From Candidatus Bathyarchaeota archaeon (lineage in GTDB: Archaea > Thermoproteota > Bathyarchaeia > Bathyarchaeales > Bathycorpusculaceae), in NCBI GenBank assembly GCA_026014665.1, contig JAOZHX010000028.1, positions 55,840 to 119,839 of the forward strand: DNA of 64,000 bases. The letters run 5' to 3'. A model generated the notes under the pieces. That model worked only from the letters and a program-made list of their open reading frames with translations, made no database searches and was not told where the DNA came from. Every line of letters begins with the position of its first letter. Within the stretch, counting starts at the first letter, position 1. A program made the translations under genes and the position numbers. Shown piece after piece: positions 8,131 through 16,555 of the stretch.

Positions 8131-9159
8131 CTATTCACGGTTGGGTTCTAATATGACTTTAAGCGAGTTTCCTGCTTCAGCCATCAGTCGGAAGCCTTCC
8201 TGCGCCTCGCTCAATGGGAGCTTATGGGTAATCATGGCTTTGACGTTTAGGCGCCCAGTCGCCAAATACCTCAACGAATCATCTAAATCGTTGGGGGCTG
8301 CGCCGTAGCTTGTGCGTATGGTGATTTCGTTGCGCCAAAACTGGTTAATGGGCAAGGGTAACTTGACAGTTGGGTCTGGAACCGCAAAATACAGGATGAC
8401 TCCGCCGCTTTCCACACAATCCAGCGCAGACATGGCGGCTGATGTGGCTCCTGTGCAAACAACCACTTGGTCTGCCAAGCATCCACCGTTGGCTTCTTTG
8501 AGTTTTTGCGGCAAGTTTTCCTTAGCGTTTATCGTGTGGTGAGCACCAAATTTTTTGGCAAGCTCCAACCTGTACGGGTTGATGTCTGCCACAACTATGT
8601 TGGCTACTTCTTTGTACTTGGCAAGTTGGACATGGAGGATGCCTGAGATGCCGCTACCGATGATTAGGACGGTGTCGTCCTTTTTCAGGTTAGCCAGCCT
8701 CTGGCCACGTGACACGCATGCGAGGGGTTCGATGAAGGTGCCTTCGGCATAGCTCATGGAGTCGGGCAGTTTGTAAATGCCGTATTCTACATTTATTTTT
8801 GGCACACGTACGTATTGTGCGAAGCCGCCGGGGTAGTAGTTGGTTGTGTGTAGGGTTTGACAGGCGGTGTGGGAACCGCGTTGGCAGTATCGGCATTGGT
8901 TGCAGGGAACGTGGTGGGAAACAAAGACGCGGTCGCCTTCTTTGATTTTTTTGACTTTGCTTCCGACTTTGTATATGATGCCTGTGGCTTCGTGTCCCAA
9001 AACGCGTGGTGCTTTGGGAACGCGGTACCATTCGATGACGTCGCTTCCGCATATGCCGCTTGCCATCACTTTGAGCAGGACTTCGTCTTCTCCGATTGTC
9101 GGGATAGGAATTTCTTCGATGCGGACGTCATGGTTATTGTAGTAGAAGGCGGCAAGCAT
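8131..9159 (-). CDS. Zinc-dependent medium-chain alcohol/polyol dehydrogenase
   Basis: This is a protein of about 342 residues of the MDR superfamily. The catalytic-zinc ligands are seen in SGICGSD and GHEATG, and the structural-zinc cysteines in CNQCRYCQRGSHTAC. The NAD(P)-binding GSGISGILH follows at about residue 165. The ATG at 9159 was preferred over an in-frame GTG at 9168. Neither has a strong ribosome-binding site. The gene lies 24 nt downstream of the LsrF-like aldolase on the same strand, so the two are probably co-transcribed and may act on the same sugar-derived intermediate. Substrate unknown; the sequence resembles sorbitol/threonine dehydrogenase-type members. Confidence 0.88.
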   Translation of the reverse strand: MLAAFYYNNHDVRIEEIPIPTIGEDEVLLKVMASGICGSDVIEWYRVPKAPRVLGHEATGIIYKVGSKVKKIKEGDRVFVSHHVPCNQCRYCQRGSHTACQTLHTTNYYPGGFAQYVRVPKINVEYGIYKLPDSMSYAEGTFIEPLACVSRGQRLANLKKDDTVLIIGSGISGILHVQLAKYKEVANIVVADINPYRLELAKKFGAHHTINAKENLPQKLKEANGGCLADQVVVCTGATSAAMSALDCVESGGVILYFAVPDPTVKLPLPINQFWRNEITIRTSYGAAPNDLDDSLRYLATGRLNVKAMITHKLPLSEAQEGFRLMAEAGNSLKVILEPNRE

Positions 9160-9183
9160 CCAAATCACAACAAGAATGAGGGG

Positions 9184-9981
9184 TTAGGCTTTGCCTGCTT
9201 TAACCTGATTGTAGAGGTCTTCAGCTTCCTGTGGGTTGTAGCCTTCATGGATGATGGCGCGAATAGCCCGAATTGAAGCAACGGGATGCTCGGTTTGCCA
9301 GATGTTTCTGCCTAAGTTCACGCCAATGGCGCCTTTTTGTATGCCGTCGTAGACGAAGTCGAAGACTTCACGTTGAGTTTCGGTTCTTGGTCCGCCCGCG
9401 ATGACGATGGGGACGGGGCAGCCGTTGACGACTTTTTCGAAGTGTTCTTTGCAGTAGTAGGTTTTGACGACTCGTGCGCCGAGTTCGGCTGCGATGCGTG
9501 CGGCTAGAGCGAGGTAGCGTGCTTCTCGTTTTTCGAGTTCTTTGCCTACTGCGCACACAGCCATGACTGGGATACCGTAGGTTTCGCATTGGTCGACGAG
9601 TTTAGATAGGTTGGCTAGGCTTTTGTTTTCGTATTTTGAGCCGACGAAAACTGACATGGAGACGGCTGAGGCGTTTAAACGAATGATTTCTTGGATGGAT
9701 GTAACTAGGCTTTCGTTGGCAAGGTCTTCGCCGACGACTGAGACGGCGCCGCTGACGCGCATGATGTAGGGTTTCTCGACGGCTGGGTTTATGCAGTTGC
9801 GCAATATACCTCGCGTGAGCATTAACGCGTCTGCGTATTGGTAGATTGGTTTGATAGTTTCGCCTGGTTTTTCAAGGCAGTGCGTTGGACCCTGGAAGTA
9901 GCCATGGTCGATGGGTAAAAACAGGGCTTTGCCGTCTTTTTGGATGAGTCTACTTAAACGGTTTTGCATTCCCCAATCCAT
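9184..9981 (-). CDS. Class I aldolase, DeoC/LsrF family (ADH synthase or LsrF-like)
   Basis: This 265-residue TIM-barrel enzyme has the LsrF/archaeal class I aldolase features: FLPIDHGYFQGP near the N-terminus, the Schiff-base lysine in VVKTYY (about residue 178), and the phosphate-binding IVIAGGPR and GVNLGRN loops. Relatives include 2-amino-3,7-dideoxy-D-threo-hept-6-ulosonate synthase (archaeal aromatic amino-acid precursor pathway), archaeal fructose-bisphosphate aldolase and LsrF thiolase. Its partner downstream is a zinc dehydrogenase, which suggests a two-step carbonyl pathway. The exact reaction is unassigned. Confidence 0.85.
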   Translation of the reverse strand: MDWGMQNRLSRLIQKDGKALFLPIDHGYFQGPTHCLEKPGETIKPIYQYADALMLTRGILRNCINPAVEKPYIMRVSGAVSVVGEDLANESLVTSIQEIIRLNASAVSMSVFVGSKYENKSLANLSKLVDQCETYGIPVMAVCAVGKELEKREARYLALAARIAAELGARVVKTYYCKEHFEKVVNGCPVPIVIAGGPRTETQREVFDFVYDGIQKGAIGVNLGRNIWQTEHPVASIRAIRAIIHEGYNPQEAEDLYNQVKAGKA

Positions 9982-10091
9982 ATGTTTTTCTCTCCGAGAG
10001 ATAGCTGTTGGTCTGGGTTATTAAATAGGTTATTGTTTGTTATTTTTTATTTTGTGTGGGTATGGCGGTTTTTAGGTTGCCACATGGTTGC

Positions 10092-10247
10092 TTAAGGAGT
10101 GCTATGCTTTTTGTGTTTGCAACGTTTTTTGGCGCCTGTTTGCATGTGGCACACGCGTTTTTCTCCACATGCCCCACATGATTCTATGCTGATGGGTTCA
10201 GGATGTGATGTGAAAGCATGTACTTCTTGGTTTTTTCTCCAACCCAC
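10092..10247 (-). repeat. Dispersed Cys/His element, copy A, with possible 51-aa open frame
   Basis: Read leftward, the element core (10221 to 10100) begins ACATGCTTTCACATCACATCC and ends near CACAAAAAGCA. It aligns with copies at 33451, 43791 and 46591. A frame from GTG 10247 to TAA 10092 contains SCGACGEKR, CHM and GAKKRCKHKK, which looks like a tiny zinc-binding protein. Compared with copy B, GAA/GAG, GGC/GGT and GCC/GCA differ only at third positions in this frame. That weakly supports a coding ancestry. A 1-nt difference near the 5' end changes the frame between copies. Confidence 0.4.
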
Positions 10248-10350
10248 CAAGCAAACATTCGGACAAACTCAAAAGAGCTATCGACAAAATGTTATTTTGT
10301 CTTATCTCATTTTGAAAGTCAGGAATAATCTATTTGTATTCTAAACAAAA

Positions 10351-10376
10351 TTGTGGTTGGCTCTGTACAACCACAA
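10351..10376. promoter_or_regulatory. Perfect 9-bp inverted repeat TTGTGGTTG-N8-CAACCACAA
   Basis: The arms TTGTGGTTG (10351-10359) and CAACCACAA (10368-10376) flank GCTCTGTA. As DNA it could be an operator; as RNA it would be a stable hairpin followed by AATTTTATTTTCTTT, which resembles a terminator. I cannot tell which. Confidence 0.4.
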
Positions 10377-10428
10377 AATTTTATTTTCTTTACTGCAGGA
10401 TAAAATAATTTGTTCCCCACATGCATGC

Positions 10429-10590
10429 GTCGTTTGACAGATAAACCTGCTGCCGAATAAGGCTCTGTTTCCAGATAGTGCACTATGGGGCTTAGGCTCC
10501 CAAATGTGTGTATCTTGGCACCCTTACGGGCAGTCTGGATAATCTGCCAAACGACACCTAATAATCATTTGTGTCTGTTTGGCGTCGTTT
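10429..10590 (+). ncRNA. Candidate structured RNA or leader with mutually exclusive stems
   Basis: GTCGTTTGACAGAT (10429-10442) pairs with ATCTGCCAAACGAC (10542-10555) at 13 of 14 positions, enclosing inner stems CTGCC/GGCAG and a GGGGCTTAGGCTCCC hairpin (about 10487-10501). The same CCAAACGACAC (10547-10557) can instead pair with GTGTCTGTTTGG (10571-10582) over a short loop with one bulged base. Competing pairings are typical of attenuators and riboswitches, but no known class is recognised. The zinc-ribbon and ABC genes lie downstream from 10723, about 130 nt away. Confidence 0.35.
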
Positions 10591-10722
10591 CTTGGATTTG
10601 AGCGCATAGCTTCTGGTTAAGATAAAAAGAGAAGCACTCAAACTTAACTTCAACCTTACCTTTTTTTGTTTTCCTTAGGCAACAGATTAATTGATAATCT
10701 GATAATTTAGAAACGATTAAAA

Positions 10723-10998
10723 ATGACTAGGGTAAAATGCAAAAAATGCAACAATGTATTTGAACAGGGTTTGGGTGGCGTAATGCTGTCTCCCCACATT
10801 GGCCCCCTGCATTACGTGAAATGCCCCGCCTGCGGCAAAAGAAGCTGGCTTAATGTTTACTCATCGGTTAAAGATCCAATCACTTGGCCACCAGAAGAAC
10901 GGCAACGTGAGCAGGCTGCTGCACAGCCAGAGCTTGAGCTAACCGAGGAAGAACTGGAAAAAAAACGGATAGAAGAATCCAAATACGAAAAACCTTAA
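10723..10998 (+). CDS. Small zinc-ribbon protein
   Basis: This is a 90-residue protein. Residues 5-8 (CKKC) and about 34-37 (CPAC) form a four-cysteine zinc ribbon. An acidic, helical C-terminal tail rich in Glu and Lys follows. It lies 31 nt upstream of the ABC transporter ATPase gene and may be in the same transcript. Small zinc ribbons of this kind are common in archaea and have no fixed role; a regulatory or assembly role for the transporter is only a guess. Confidence 0.8.
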   Translation: MTRVKCKKCNNVFEQGLGGVMLSPHIGPLHYVKCPACGKRSWLNVYSSVKDPITWPPEERQREQAAAQPELELTEEELEKKRIEESKYEKP

Positions 10999-11029
10999 GT
11001 GAAAATCTCCGCTGGAAGGATGCAAACGC

Positions 11030-11956
11030 ATGATTGAAACCAAAAACCTCACCCGAACGTTCGGCAACATAATAGCCGTAGATAATGTCACCCTACATGT
11101 GGAAAAAGGAGAGGTTTTCGGTTTTCTGGGTCCAAACGGCGCTGGTAAAACCACCACCATCCGCATGCTCTGCTGCCTAATCGGCAAAACCAGCGGAGAG
11201 GCCACAGTCGGCGGCTATAGCATCGGCAACGAAGAGGACTGTTTAAAAATCAGAAAGATGGTTGGACTTCTTCCTGAAAACGTAGGGTTATACGACAGCC
11301 TAAGCGCGTATCGTAACCTTGACTTTTACGGGCAACTCTACGAGGTCCCTGAAGCACAGCGGAAAGAAAACATCGAGCAGCTTTTACGTTTGCTAGGGAT
11401 TTGGGAGCGCAGGGAAGACACCGTTGGCACCTTCAGCAAGGGTATGAAGCAGAAAATCGCCATCGCGCGTGCATTAATCCACGACCCTCAACTGTTGTTT
11501 TTGGATGAACCGACTGCTAACCTCGACCCAGAAGCAGCAAAAACGGTTCGCGATTTCATCTTGGAGCTAAAGAAGGAAAAACGCACCATCTTCATCAACA
11601 CTCACAACTTAAACGAGGCAGAAAGGCTCTGCGACCGCATAGCCATACTCAAGAGCAAACTAATTACGGTTGATTCGCCAAAGAACCTCTCGCTTAGCCT
11701 GTATAGTCGAAAAACGGTTGTTCACTTAGAGAGTGTACCGGATAAGGTTTTGGCGGCGGTGCAAAAGTTAAGCAGCGTCAAGGCTGTCCGTACTTCGGAT
11801 AACAAATTGATTTTGGACATTGACAACCCCGAAAGGGACAACCCTGACGTCGTTCGAGCAATCGTTCGTGCAGGCGGCAGCATCCAATACGTCACGGAGC
11901 TTCGTTCTACGCTTGAGGATGTTTACCTTAAACTGATTAAGGAGGCTTCAGCATGA
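11030..11956 (+). CDS. ABC transporter ATP-binding protein (ABC-2/NatA type)
   Basis: This 308-residue ATPase has Walker A GPNGAGKTT (about residues 35-43), signature FSKGMKQK (about 138-145), Walker B LLFLDEPT and the switch histidine in INTHNL. The C-terminal ~80 residues match the extension of the CcmA/NatA exporter subgroup. Its stop overlaps the permease start as ATGA (11953), so translation is coupled. It energises the exporter formed with the next gene. The substrate is unknown; related systems export Na+, drugs or lipids. Confidence 0.94.
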   Translation: MIETKNLTRTFGNIIAVDNVTLHVEKGEVFGFLGPNGAGKTTTIRMLCCLIGKTSGEATVGGYSIGNEEDCLKIRKMVGLLPENVGLYDSLSAYRNLDFYGQLYEVPEAQRKENIEQLLRLLGIWERREDTVGTFSKGMKQKIAIARALIHDPQLLFLDEPTANLDPEAAKTVRDFILELKKEKRTIFINTHNLNEAERLCDRIAILKSKLITVDSPKNLSLSLYSRKTVVHLESVPDKVLAAVQKLSSVKAVRTSDNKLILDIDNPERDNPDVVRAIVRAGGSIQYVTELRSTLEDVYLKLIKEASA

Positions 11957-12702
11957 GGTTTTGGAAATCATGGATAGTCACAAAAAAAGACCTAAGCGTA
12001 ATCAGGAAAAACAAGTACGTGCTCTATTCGCTCATCGCCATGCCAGTTGTGCTAGGCGTGATTCTACCAGTTATCTTCATATTCTCCCTGAGCGCTGGAG
12101 CTGACCAGCTTCCAAAAGAAGAACTTATTGTAGCTGCTAGACAAGTTGTCGACTTAGGCTCCATGTACTTTGTCCTCATACCAGCCATCCTACCCTCCAT
12201 CATCGCCTCATACAGTTTTGTGGGTGAAAAAATCGAAAAAAGCCTCGAACCCCTCTTGGCAACGCCTACCACGGACGGGGAACTGTTGCTTGGGAAAAGT
12301 TTGGCGGCGTTTGTTCCCTGCATGGCGGTGACTTATTTAGCGATGGCAATCTTTGTGCCCCTCATTGACTACTGGACTTACACGAGCTTTGGCTTGCTGT
12401 TGTTGCCGAACGTATACTGGGCAATCCTAATGTTCGTAATCACGCCGCTGGCTTGCGTCATGAGCGTTTTAGCCAACGTAATAATTTCGTCACGAGTAAG
12501 CGACATAAGAGCAGCCCAACAGTTGGGAGGAATCGTGGTTTTACCGTTGATTTTCGTTGTGGTCTTCGGGTCCGTCGCCTCTTCAGCATCCTTAATGCTC
12601 GCCATTGCGGTATCAATCGCGCTTGCCGGCGCCGACATAGCCCTGTTCTACCTAAGCAAAGCAACTTTTCAGCGGGAAGAAATCCTCACCAAATGGAAGT
12701 AA
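11953..12702 (+). CDS. ABC-2 type transporter permease
   Basis: This 249-residue protein has six predicted membrane helices. It begins with a short cytoplasmic segment and has a large first loop, as in ABC-2 permeases. The EKIEKSLEPLLATPTTDGELLLGK segment at about residues 92-115 is the conserved coupling region of NatB/ABC-2 exporters. The start overlaps the ATPase gene by 4 nt. It forms the membrane channel of the exporter. No accessory protein gene is visible apart from the upstream zinc ribbon. Confidence 0.92.
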   Translation: MRFWKSWIVTKKDLSVIRKNKYVLYSLIAMPVVLGVILPVIFIFSLSAGADQLPKEELIVAARQVVDLGSMYFVLIPAILPSIIASYSFVGEKIEKSLEPLLATPTTDGELLLGKSLAAFVPCMAVTYLAMAIFVPLIDYWTYTSFGLLLLPNVYWAILMFVITPLACVMSVLANVIISSRVSDIRAAQQLGGIVVLPLIFVVVFGSVASSASLMLAIAVSIALAGADIALFYLSKATFQREEILTKWK

Positions 12703-12807
12703 CAACCCCCGAAGTTTTTACTCGCCTTTAGGAGTTCGTTTCGCCAAACCTGAGAAACCCCTTTAAAGGCAATACGTACTCTATTGTAAGGTTCAGGGGG
12801 AGGGTTC

Positions 12808-15800
12808 ATGGCGAAAGCAACACCGAAAAGCAACAAAAATTCAAACAACTTGGCAGCCGCTGCTATGAAGCCAACCTTGACATCCGAAGAACTCTTGAAC
12901 CTTCCAACCGAAGAGCTCATGAAACGCCTAGACACCTCGCCGCAGGGACTTAGCTCTGAACAAGCTGAAGAACGACTAGAATTTTACGGCCCAAACGAGC
13001 TCGCGCGTGCTCATAAACGCTCAGCGTTTGTGGAATTTCTGTTGCATTTCAAAAGTCCCTTGGTTATTATACTCCTGATCGCAGGCGTAATTTCTGGTTT
13101 ACTCCAAGAATACGCTAACATGATAATCGTCTTAACTATCGTTTTAATCAGCGTCATACTGGACTACTACCAAGAAAGCAAAGCGGAAAAAGCCGCTGAA
13201 CTGCTAAAACAAAAAGTAACAACCACAGCCACGGTCCTGAGGGACAACGTAAAACAAGAAATAAAGTTTCCACAAATAGTCCCAGGCGACATCATTTACC
13301 TCTCAGCAGGCGACATTGCACCTGCAGACGCCCGCGTTATAAGCGCCAAAGATTTGTTTGTTAACCAGTCGGCGTTAACTGGCGAGTCATTTCCCGTGGA
13401 AAAAACCGCTGGCCCAGTTAAAAGCATAGAAAAAGGAATCGTCGACTGGGGCAATTACTGCTTTATGGGAACGTCGGTGGTCAGTGGAACAGCAACGGCT
13501 ATGGTCGTGAAGACTGGCGGCTCAACCGAATACGGCAAAATCGCTAAAAAACTCATCGAAAAACCGCCAGAAACCGAGTTTGAACGCGGCATCAAGGGCT
13601 TTGGCTTTCTCATCATGCAGGTAACCTTCCTATTGGTCATCTTCGTATTCCTCATAATTTCCCTTCGGAATCCAACAACAGACGGAGTCGTGCAGGCGCT
13701 GCTTTTTGCCGTTGCACTGGCGGTTGGGTTGACGCCTGAACTTTTGCCCATGATCATAACGATTAATCTTTCCAGAGGCGCCATGGCTATGTCAAAGAAG
13801 GGCGTCATCGTTAAACGTCTTGCATCTATCGAGAACTTTGGCAGCATGAACGTTCTATGTACTGATAAGACAGGCACGCTGACGGAGAACCGTATAAAAC
13901 TTATCCTCAACGTGGACATGGAGGGCAAAGAGGACGAAAAAGTTTTTCTGTACTCGTTCCTCAACAGTAACTTCCAAACAGGACTCAAAAGCCCCCTAGA
14001 CGAGGCCATTCTAAAACACAAAGACGTAGACACCTCAAAGTACGTAAAAATAGATGAAGTCCCATTCGATTTCATCAGAAGACGAGTCTCAGTAGTTGTC
14101 GAACGTGATGGGCAGAGAGGTTTCATCGCCAAAGGCGCACCTGAAGAAATTCTCAAAGTCTGCTCTTACTACGAGCTTGACAAAGTCGTGGCCGACCTTA
14201 CCGAAGAAGTACGCAAGCGAATTGAACAAAAATACCAAGATTACAGCGCTGAAGGACTTAGAGTTTTAGGCGTCGCGTACAAGCGGCTAAAGGAAGATAA
14301 AGCCGTCTACTCCATAAACGATGAGACTGACATGGTCTTCCTGGGCTTTGTGGCTTTTCTTGACCCGCCAAAAGAAACAGCCAAACAATCGATACAGCTT
14401 CTTACAAAAGCAGGAATCGAACTTAAGATATTAACAGGCGACAACGAGCTAGTGACTCGAAAAGTCTGCGAAGAATTAGGCTTTGAAGTTAAGGGCATAG
14501 CTCTTGGAACCGACATATCCAACATGTCTGATGAAGCCTTGATGGCAGTGGTTGAAGAAGCAAACATCTTCTGCCGAGTCAACCCCGTCCAGAAAGATCG
14601 CATAATAACCCTGCTTAAAAGAAACGGTCATGTCGTCGGCTACATGGGCGACGGCATCAACGATGCACCCTCATTGAAAACAAGCGATGTCGGAGTATCC
14701 GTTGATAACGCCGTGGACGTCGCAAAGGAGTCAGCAGACATCATCCTTTCCAAGAACGACTTAACAGTTCTAGCTGAAGGAGTCTTGGAAGGCCGCAAAA
14801 CTTTCGGCAACACCATGAAGTATATCATGATTGGCGTTAGCTCCAACTTCGGAAACATGTTCAGCGTCGCGGGCGCTGCAATCTTCCTGCCGTTCTTACC
14901 CATGCTGCCTGTCCAGATTCTTTTAAACAACCTTCTCTACGATTTTTCTCAATCCACAGTAACAACCGACAAGGTGGATGAAGAATACGTTGAAAGACCC
15001 AAGAGATGGGATATTACCTTCATAAGAAGATTCATGGTATCACTTGGACCGGTCAGTTCGCTCTTCGACTTCTTAACCTTCTTCACGATGCTCTTCGTAT
15101 TCTTACCGATAATACCCGCTGTAACCTTACTCTCCGACCCAACCTATCCTGAACGCTTGTTCCAGACCGCATGGTTCATCGAATCACTCTGTTCCCAGAC
15201 GCTTGTCGTCTTCGTCATAAGAACTAGACGAAGACCTTTCTGGAAGAGTAAACCCAGCAAATACTTACTCATCAGTAGCTTAGCAATCGTGACATTCGCT
15301 CTACTGGTACCTTTCACGCCGCTTGGCAGAATATTCCACTTCGTTGCGCCACCGCCGCTGTTTTACTTGGCTTTAGCTGGTCTTTTGGGCGCTTACCTGT
15401 TGCTGGCTGAAGCTGTGAAAGCCTGGTTCTACAAGCGACATGCATACCGACTTGAGCAGGTTTTGGTGCCGAAAAGAACCTTCTACATCACGAAGGCGGC
15501 CAAATTAATGCAAGACATGATTGCAACGATAAGTCTACGCTCGGAGGACGAATTTTCCATTGAATCCCTAACTGAAGACCTTAAAAGCGCCATATCTTAC
15601 CCGATTAACTCTAATCAGATGGCGCGCAACCTCCAATATCTGCGACGCTCAGGGTTAATTAACGTTGACTGGAGCAAAAGAACCATAAAAAGGGAAAAAT
15701 CACTAAACGAGTACGTCAAAAAAACTGTTATAGGCGGTCCGAACTGGTCAACACTTGGCGAGGAATGGCGAAAAATCAACAACATACTCATTAACAAGCA

Positions 15801-15846
15801 CAGAGAAGTCAACGCCGAATACCAAGAGATGATCAGAAAACAGTAA
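12808..15846 (+). CDS. mgtA: MgtA-like P-type ATPase with extra C-terminal domain
   Basis: This is a 1012-residue P-type ATPase. In order: N-terminal cation-ATPase domain, the TGES loop (ALTGESFPVEK), the PELLPM membrane motif, the phosphorylation site DKTGTLT (about residue 352), and the hinge GDGINDAPSL. The IGVSSNFGNMFSVAGA and LLNNLLYDFSQ segments are typical of the Mg2+-importing MgtA/MgtB branch. MgtA proteins are usually about 900 residues. Here roughly residues 880-1012 form a soluble, basic extension with a winged-helix-like stretch (NSNQMARNLQYLRRSGLI). A strong GGGGGAGGG site precedes the ATG. The palindromic CCTTTAAAGG near 12761 may be the TATA region. Expected at the cell membrane, probably importing Mg2+. 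Confidence 0.9.
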   Translation: MAKATPKSNKNSNNLAAAAMKPTLTSEELLNLPTEELMKRLDTSPQGLSSEQAEERLEFYGPNELARAHKRSAFVEFLLHFKSPLVIILLIAGVISGLLQEYANMIIVLTIVLISVILDYYQESKAEKAAELLKQKVTTTATVLRDNVKQEIKFPQIVPGDIIYLSAGDIAPADARVISAKDLFVNQSALTGESFPVEKTAGPVKSIEKGIVDWGNYCFMGTSVVSGTATAMVVKTGGSTEYGKIAKKLIEKPPETEFERGIKGFGFLIMQVTFLLVIFVFLIISLRNPTTDGVVQALLFAVALAVGLTPELLPMIITINLSRGAMAMSKKGVIVKRLASIENFGSMNVLCTDKTGTLTENRIKLILNVDMEGKEDEKVFLYSFLNSNFQTGLKSPLDEAILKHKDVDTSKYVKIDEVPFDFIRRRVSVVVERDGQRGFIAKGAPEEILKVCSYYELDKVVADLTEEVRKRIEQKYQDYSAEGLRVLGVAYKRLKEDKAVYSINDETDMVFLGFVAFLDPPKETAKQSIQLLTKAGIELKILTGDNELVTRKVCEELGFEVKGIALGTDISNMSDEALMAVVEEANIFCRVNPVQKDRIITLLKRNGHVVGYMGDGINDAPSLKTSDVGVSVDNAVDVAKESADIILSKNDLTVLAEGVLEGRKTFGNTMKYIMIGVSSNFGNMFSVAGAAIFLPFLPMLPVQILLNNLLYDFSQSTVTTDKVDEEYVERPKRWDITFIRRFMVSLGPVSSLFDFLTFFTMLFVFLPIIPAVTLLSDPTYPERLFQTAWFIESLCSQTLVVFVIRTRRRPFWKSKPSKYLLISSLAIVTFALLVPFTPLGRIFHFVAPPPLFYLALAGLLGAYLLLAEAVKAWFYKRHAYRLEQVLVPKRTFYITKAAKLMQDMIATISLRSEDEFSIESLTEDLKSAISYPINSNQMARNLQYLRRSGLINVDWSKRTIKREKSLNEYVKKTVIGGPNWSTLGEEWRKINNILINKHREVNAEYQEMIRKQ

Positions 15847-16055
15847 AGACAGCCACATGGAAACGTCATACCGCTGAAAGAAATAATTTAGCAAAATCAA
15901 ATTGACAACTTTAGTCAAGTCACGTTCATAATCTTTTTCAGGAGTAAGAATCTCTTTTCAGAGTTGTCAAATTTAGTTTGCGAAGCAAGCAAATCAGCGT
16001 TCTCAAAAATTCTTATTTGCTGTATCTGATTAAACGAGACACAGGTTAGGGCACC

Positions 16056-16406
16056 ATGGTAAACAAATGCTTGAACTGCAAATTCAACACATTAAAAATA
16101 ATGGTTCTGGTTCCATGCAACAAAACAATCAGAGAATACATCCACAGAACTGGAAACTTCCATTCAGACATAGCAGCAATCATCAAAGAACCACATGGAC
16201 AATACACTGTTTGGTTCCGCTCTGAAGAACACATAAAACCCCTAAGCTTCAAGCTAATCCGAACATGCAAACTCCGAATCGAACCAAACAAAAAAGAAAG
16301 CGCATGCTTACATTACGAGCAAAGCCTAGAACAAAACCCAATCAGCACCATCACATACAGCAAGGCTACAGACTCCAAAGCCACAGCACCAACGATTTTT
16401 AGATAA
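16056..16406 (+). CDS. Hypothetical Cys-containing protein
   Basis: This possible 116-residue protein starts at ATG 16056, 9-10 nt after GGTTAGGG. It has a CLNC pair (residues 5-8) and further cysteines at about 21, 73 and 85, with a mix of hydrophobic and charged residues that looks like a folded protein up to about residue 90. The last 25 residues are Thr/Ala/Lys-rich and less convincing. No family is recognised. The opposite-strand frames are less protein-like. The upstream 15847-16055 stretch is AT-rich, with related inverted segments TTGACAACT and AGTTGTCAA about 60 bp apart. Confidence 0.5.
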   Translation: MVNKCLNCKFNTLKIMVLVPCNKTIREYIHRTGNFHSDIAAIIKEPHGQYTVWFRSEEHIKPLSFKLIRTCKLRIEPNKKESACLHYEQSLEQNPISTITYSKATDSKATAPTIFR

Positions 16407-16555
16407 ACCCTTTCCAAAAATTGATAAGCAACTTTTTTGCCTAAGAATGCCAAGAAAACTCCGCCTTTTCTCAGTTTATTAAAATAAAATACAAGGAGTC
16501 CCAGCAAGAAAATACTGACTAAAATGATGCAAAAAATGGAAGATGATGAAGATGA

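Larger units (their letters stand above)
9982..10722. other. 741-bp intergenic region rich in structure
   Basis: No convincing protein gene fills this stretch. It contains copy A of the dispersed ~120-bp element (10100-10221), a perfect 9-bp inverted repeat (10351-10376) and a ~165-nt segment with alternative stems (10429-10590). An 81-codon frame at 10099-10344 overlaps copy A in the antisense direction and looks like chance. A TATA-like GATAATTTAG around 10700 sits about 23 bp before the zinc-ribbon gene start, which suggests a leaderless transcript from there. Confidence 0.55.

Noticed and set aside
10099..10344. 81-codon rightward frame over copy A
   Set aside because: It is antisense to the Cys/His frame and ends in unrelated AT-rich sequence. 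Its similarity to other copies comes from the shared element.
16313..16507. 64-codon hydrophobic frame on the minus strand
   Set aside because: It overlaps the more protein-like frame at 16056-16406 antisense and has no ribosome-binding site.
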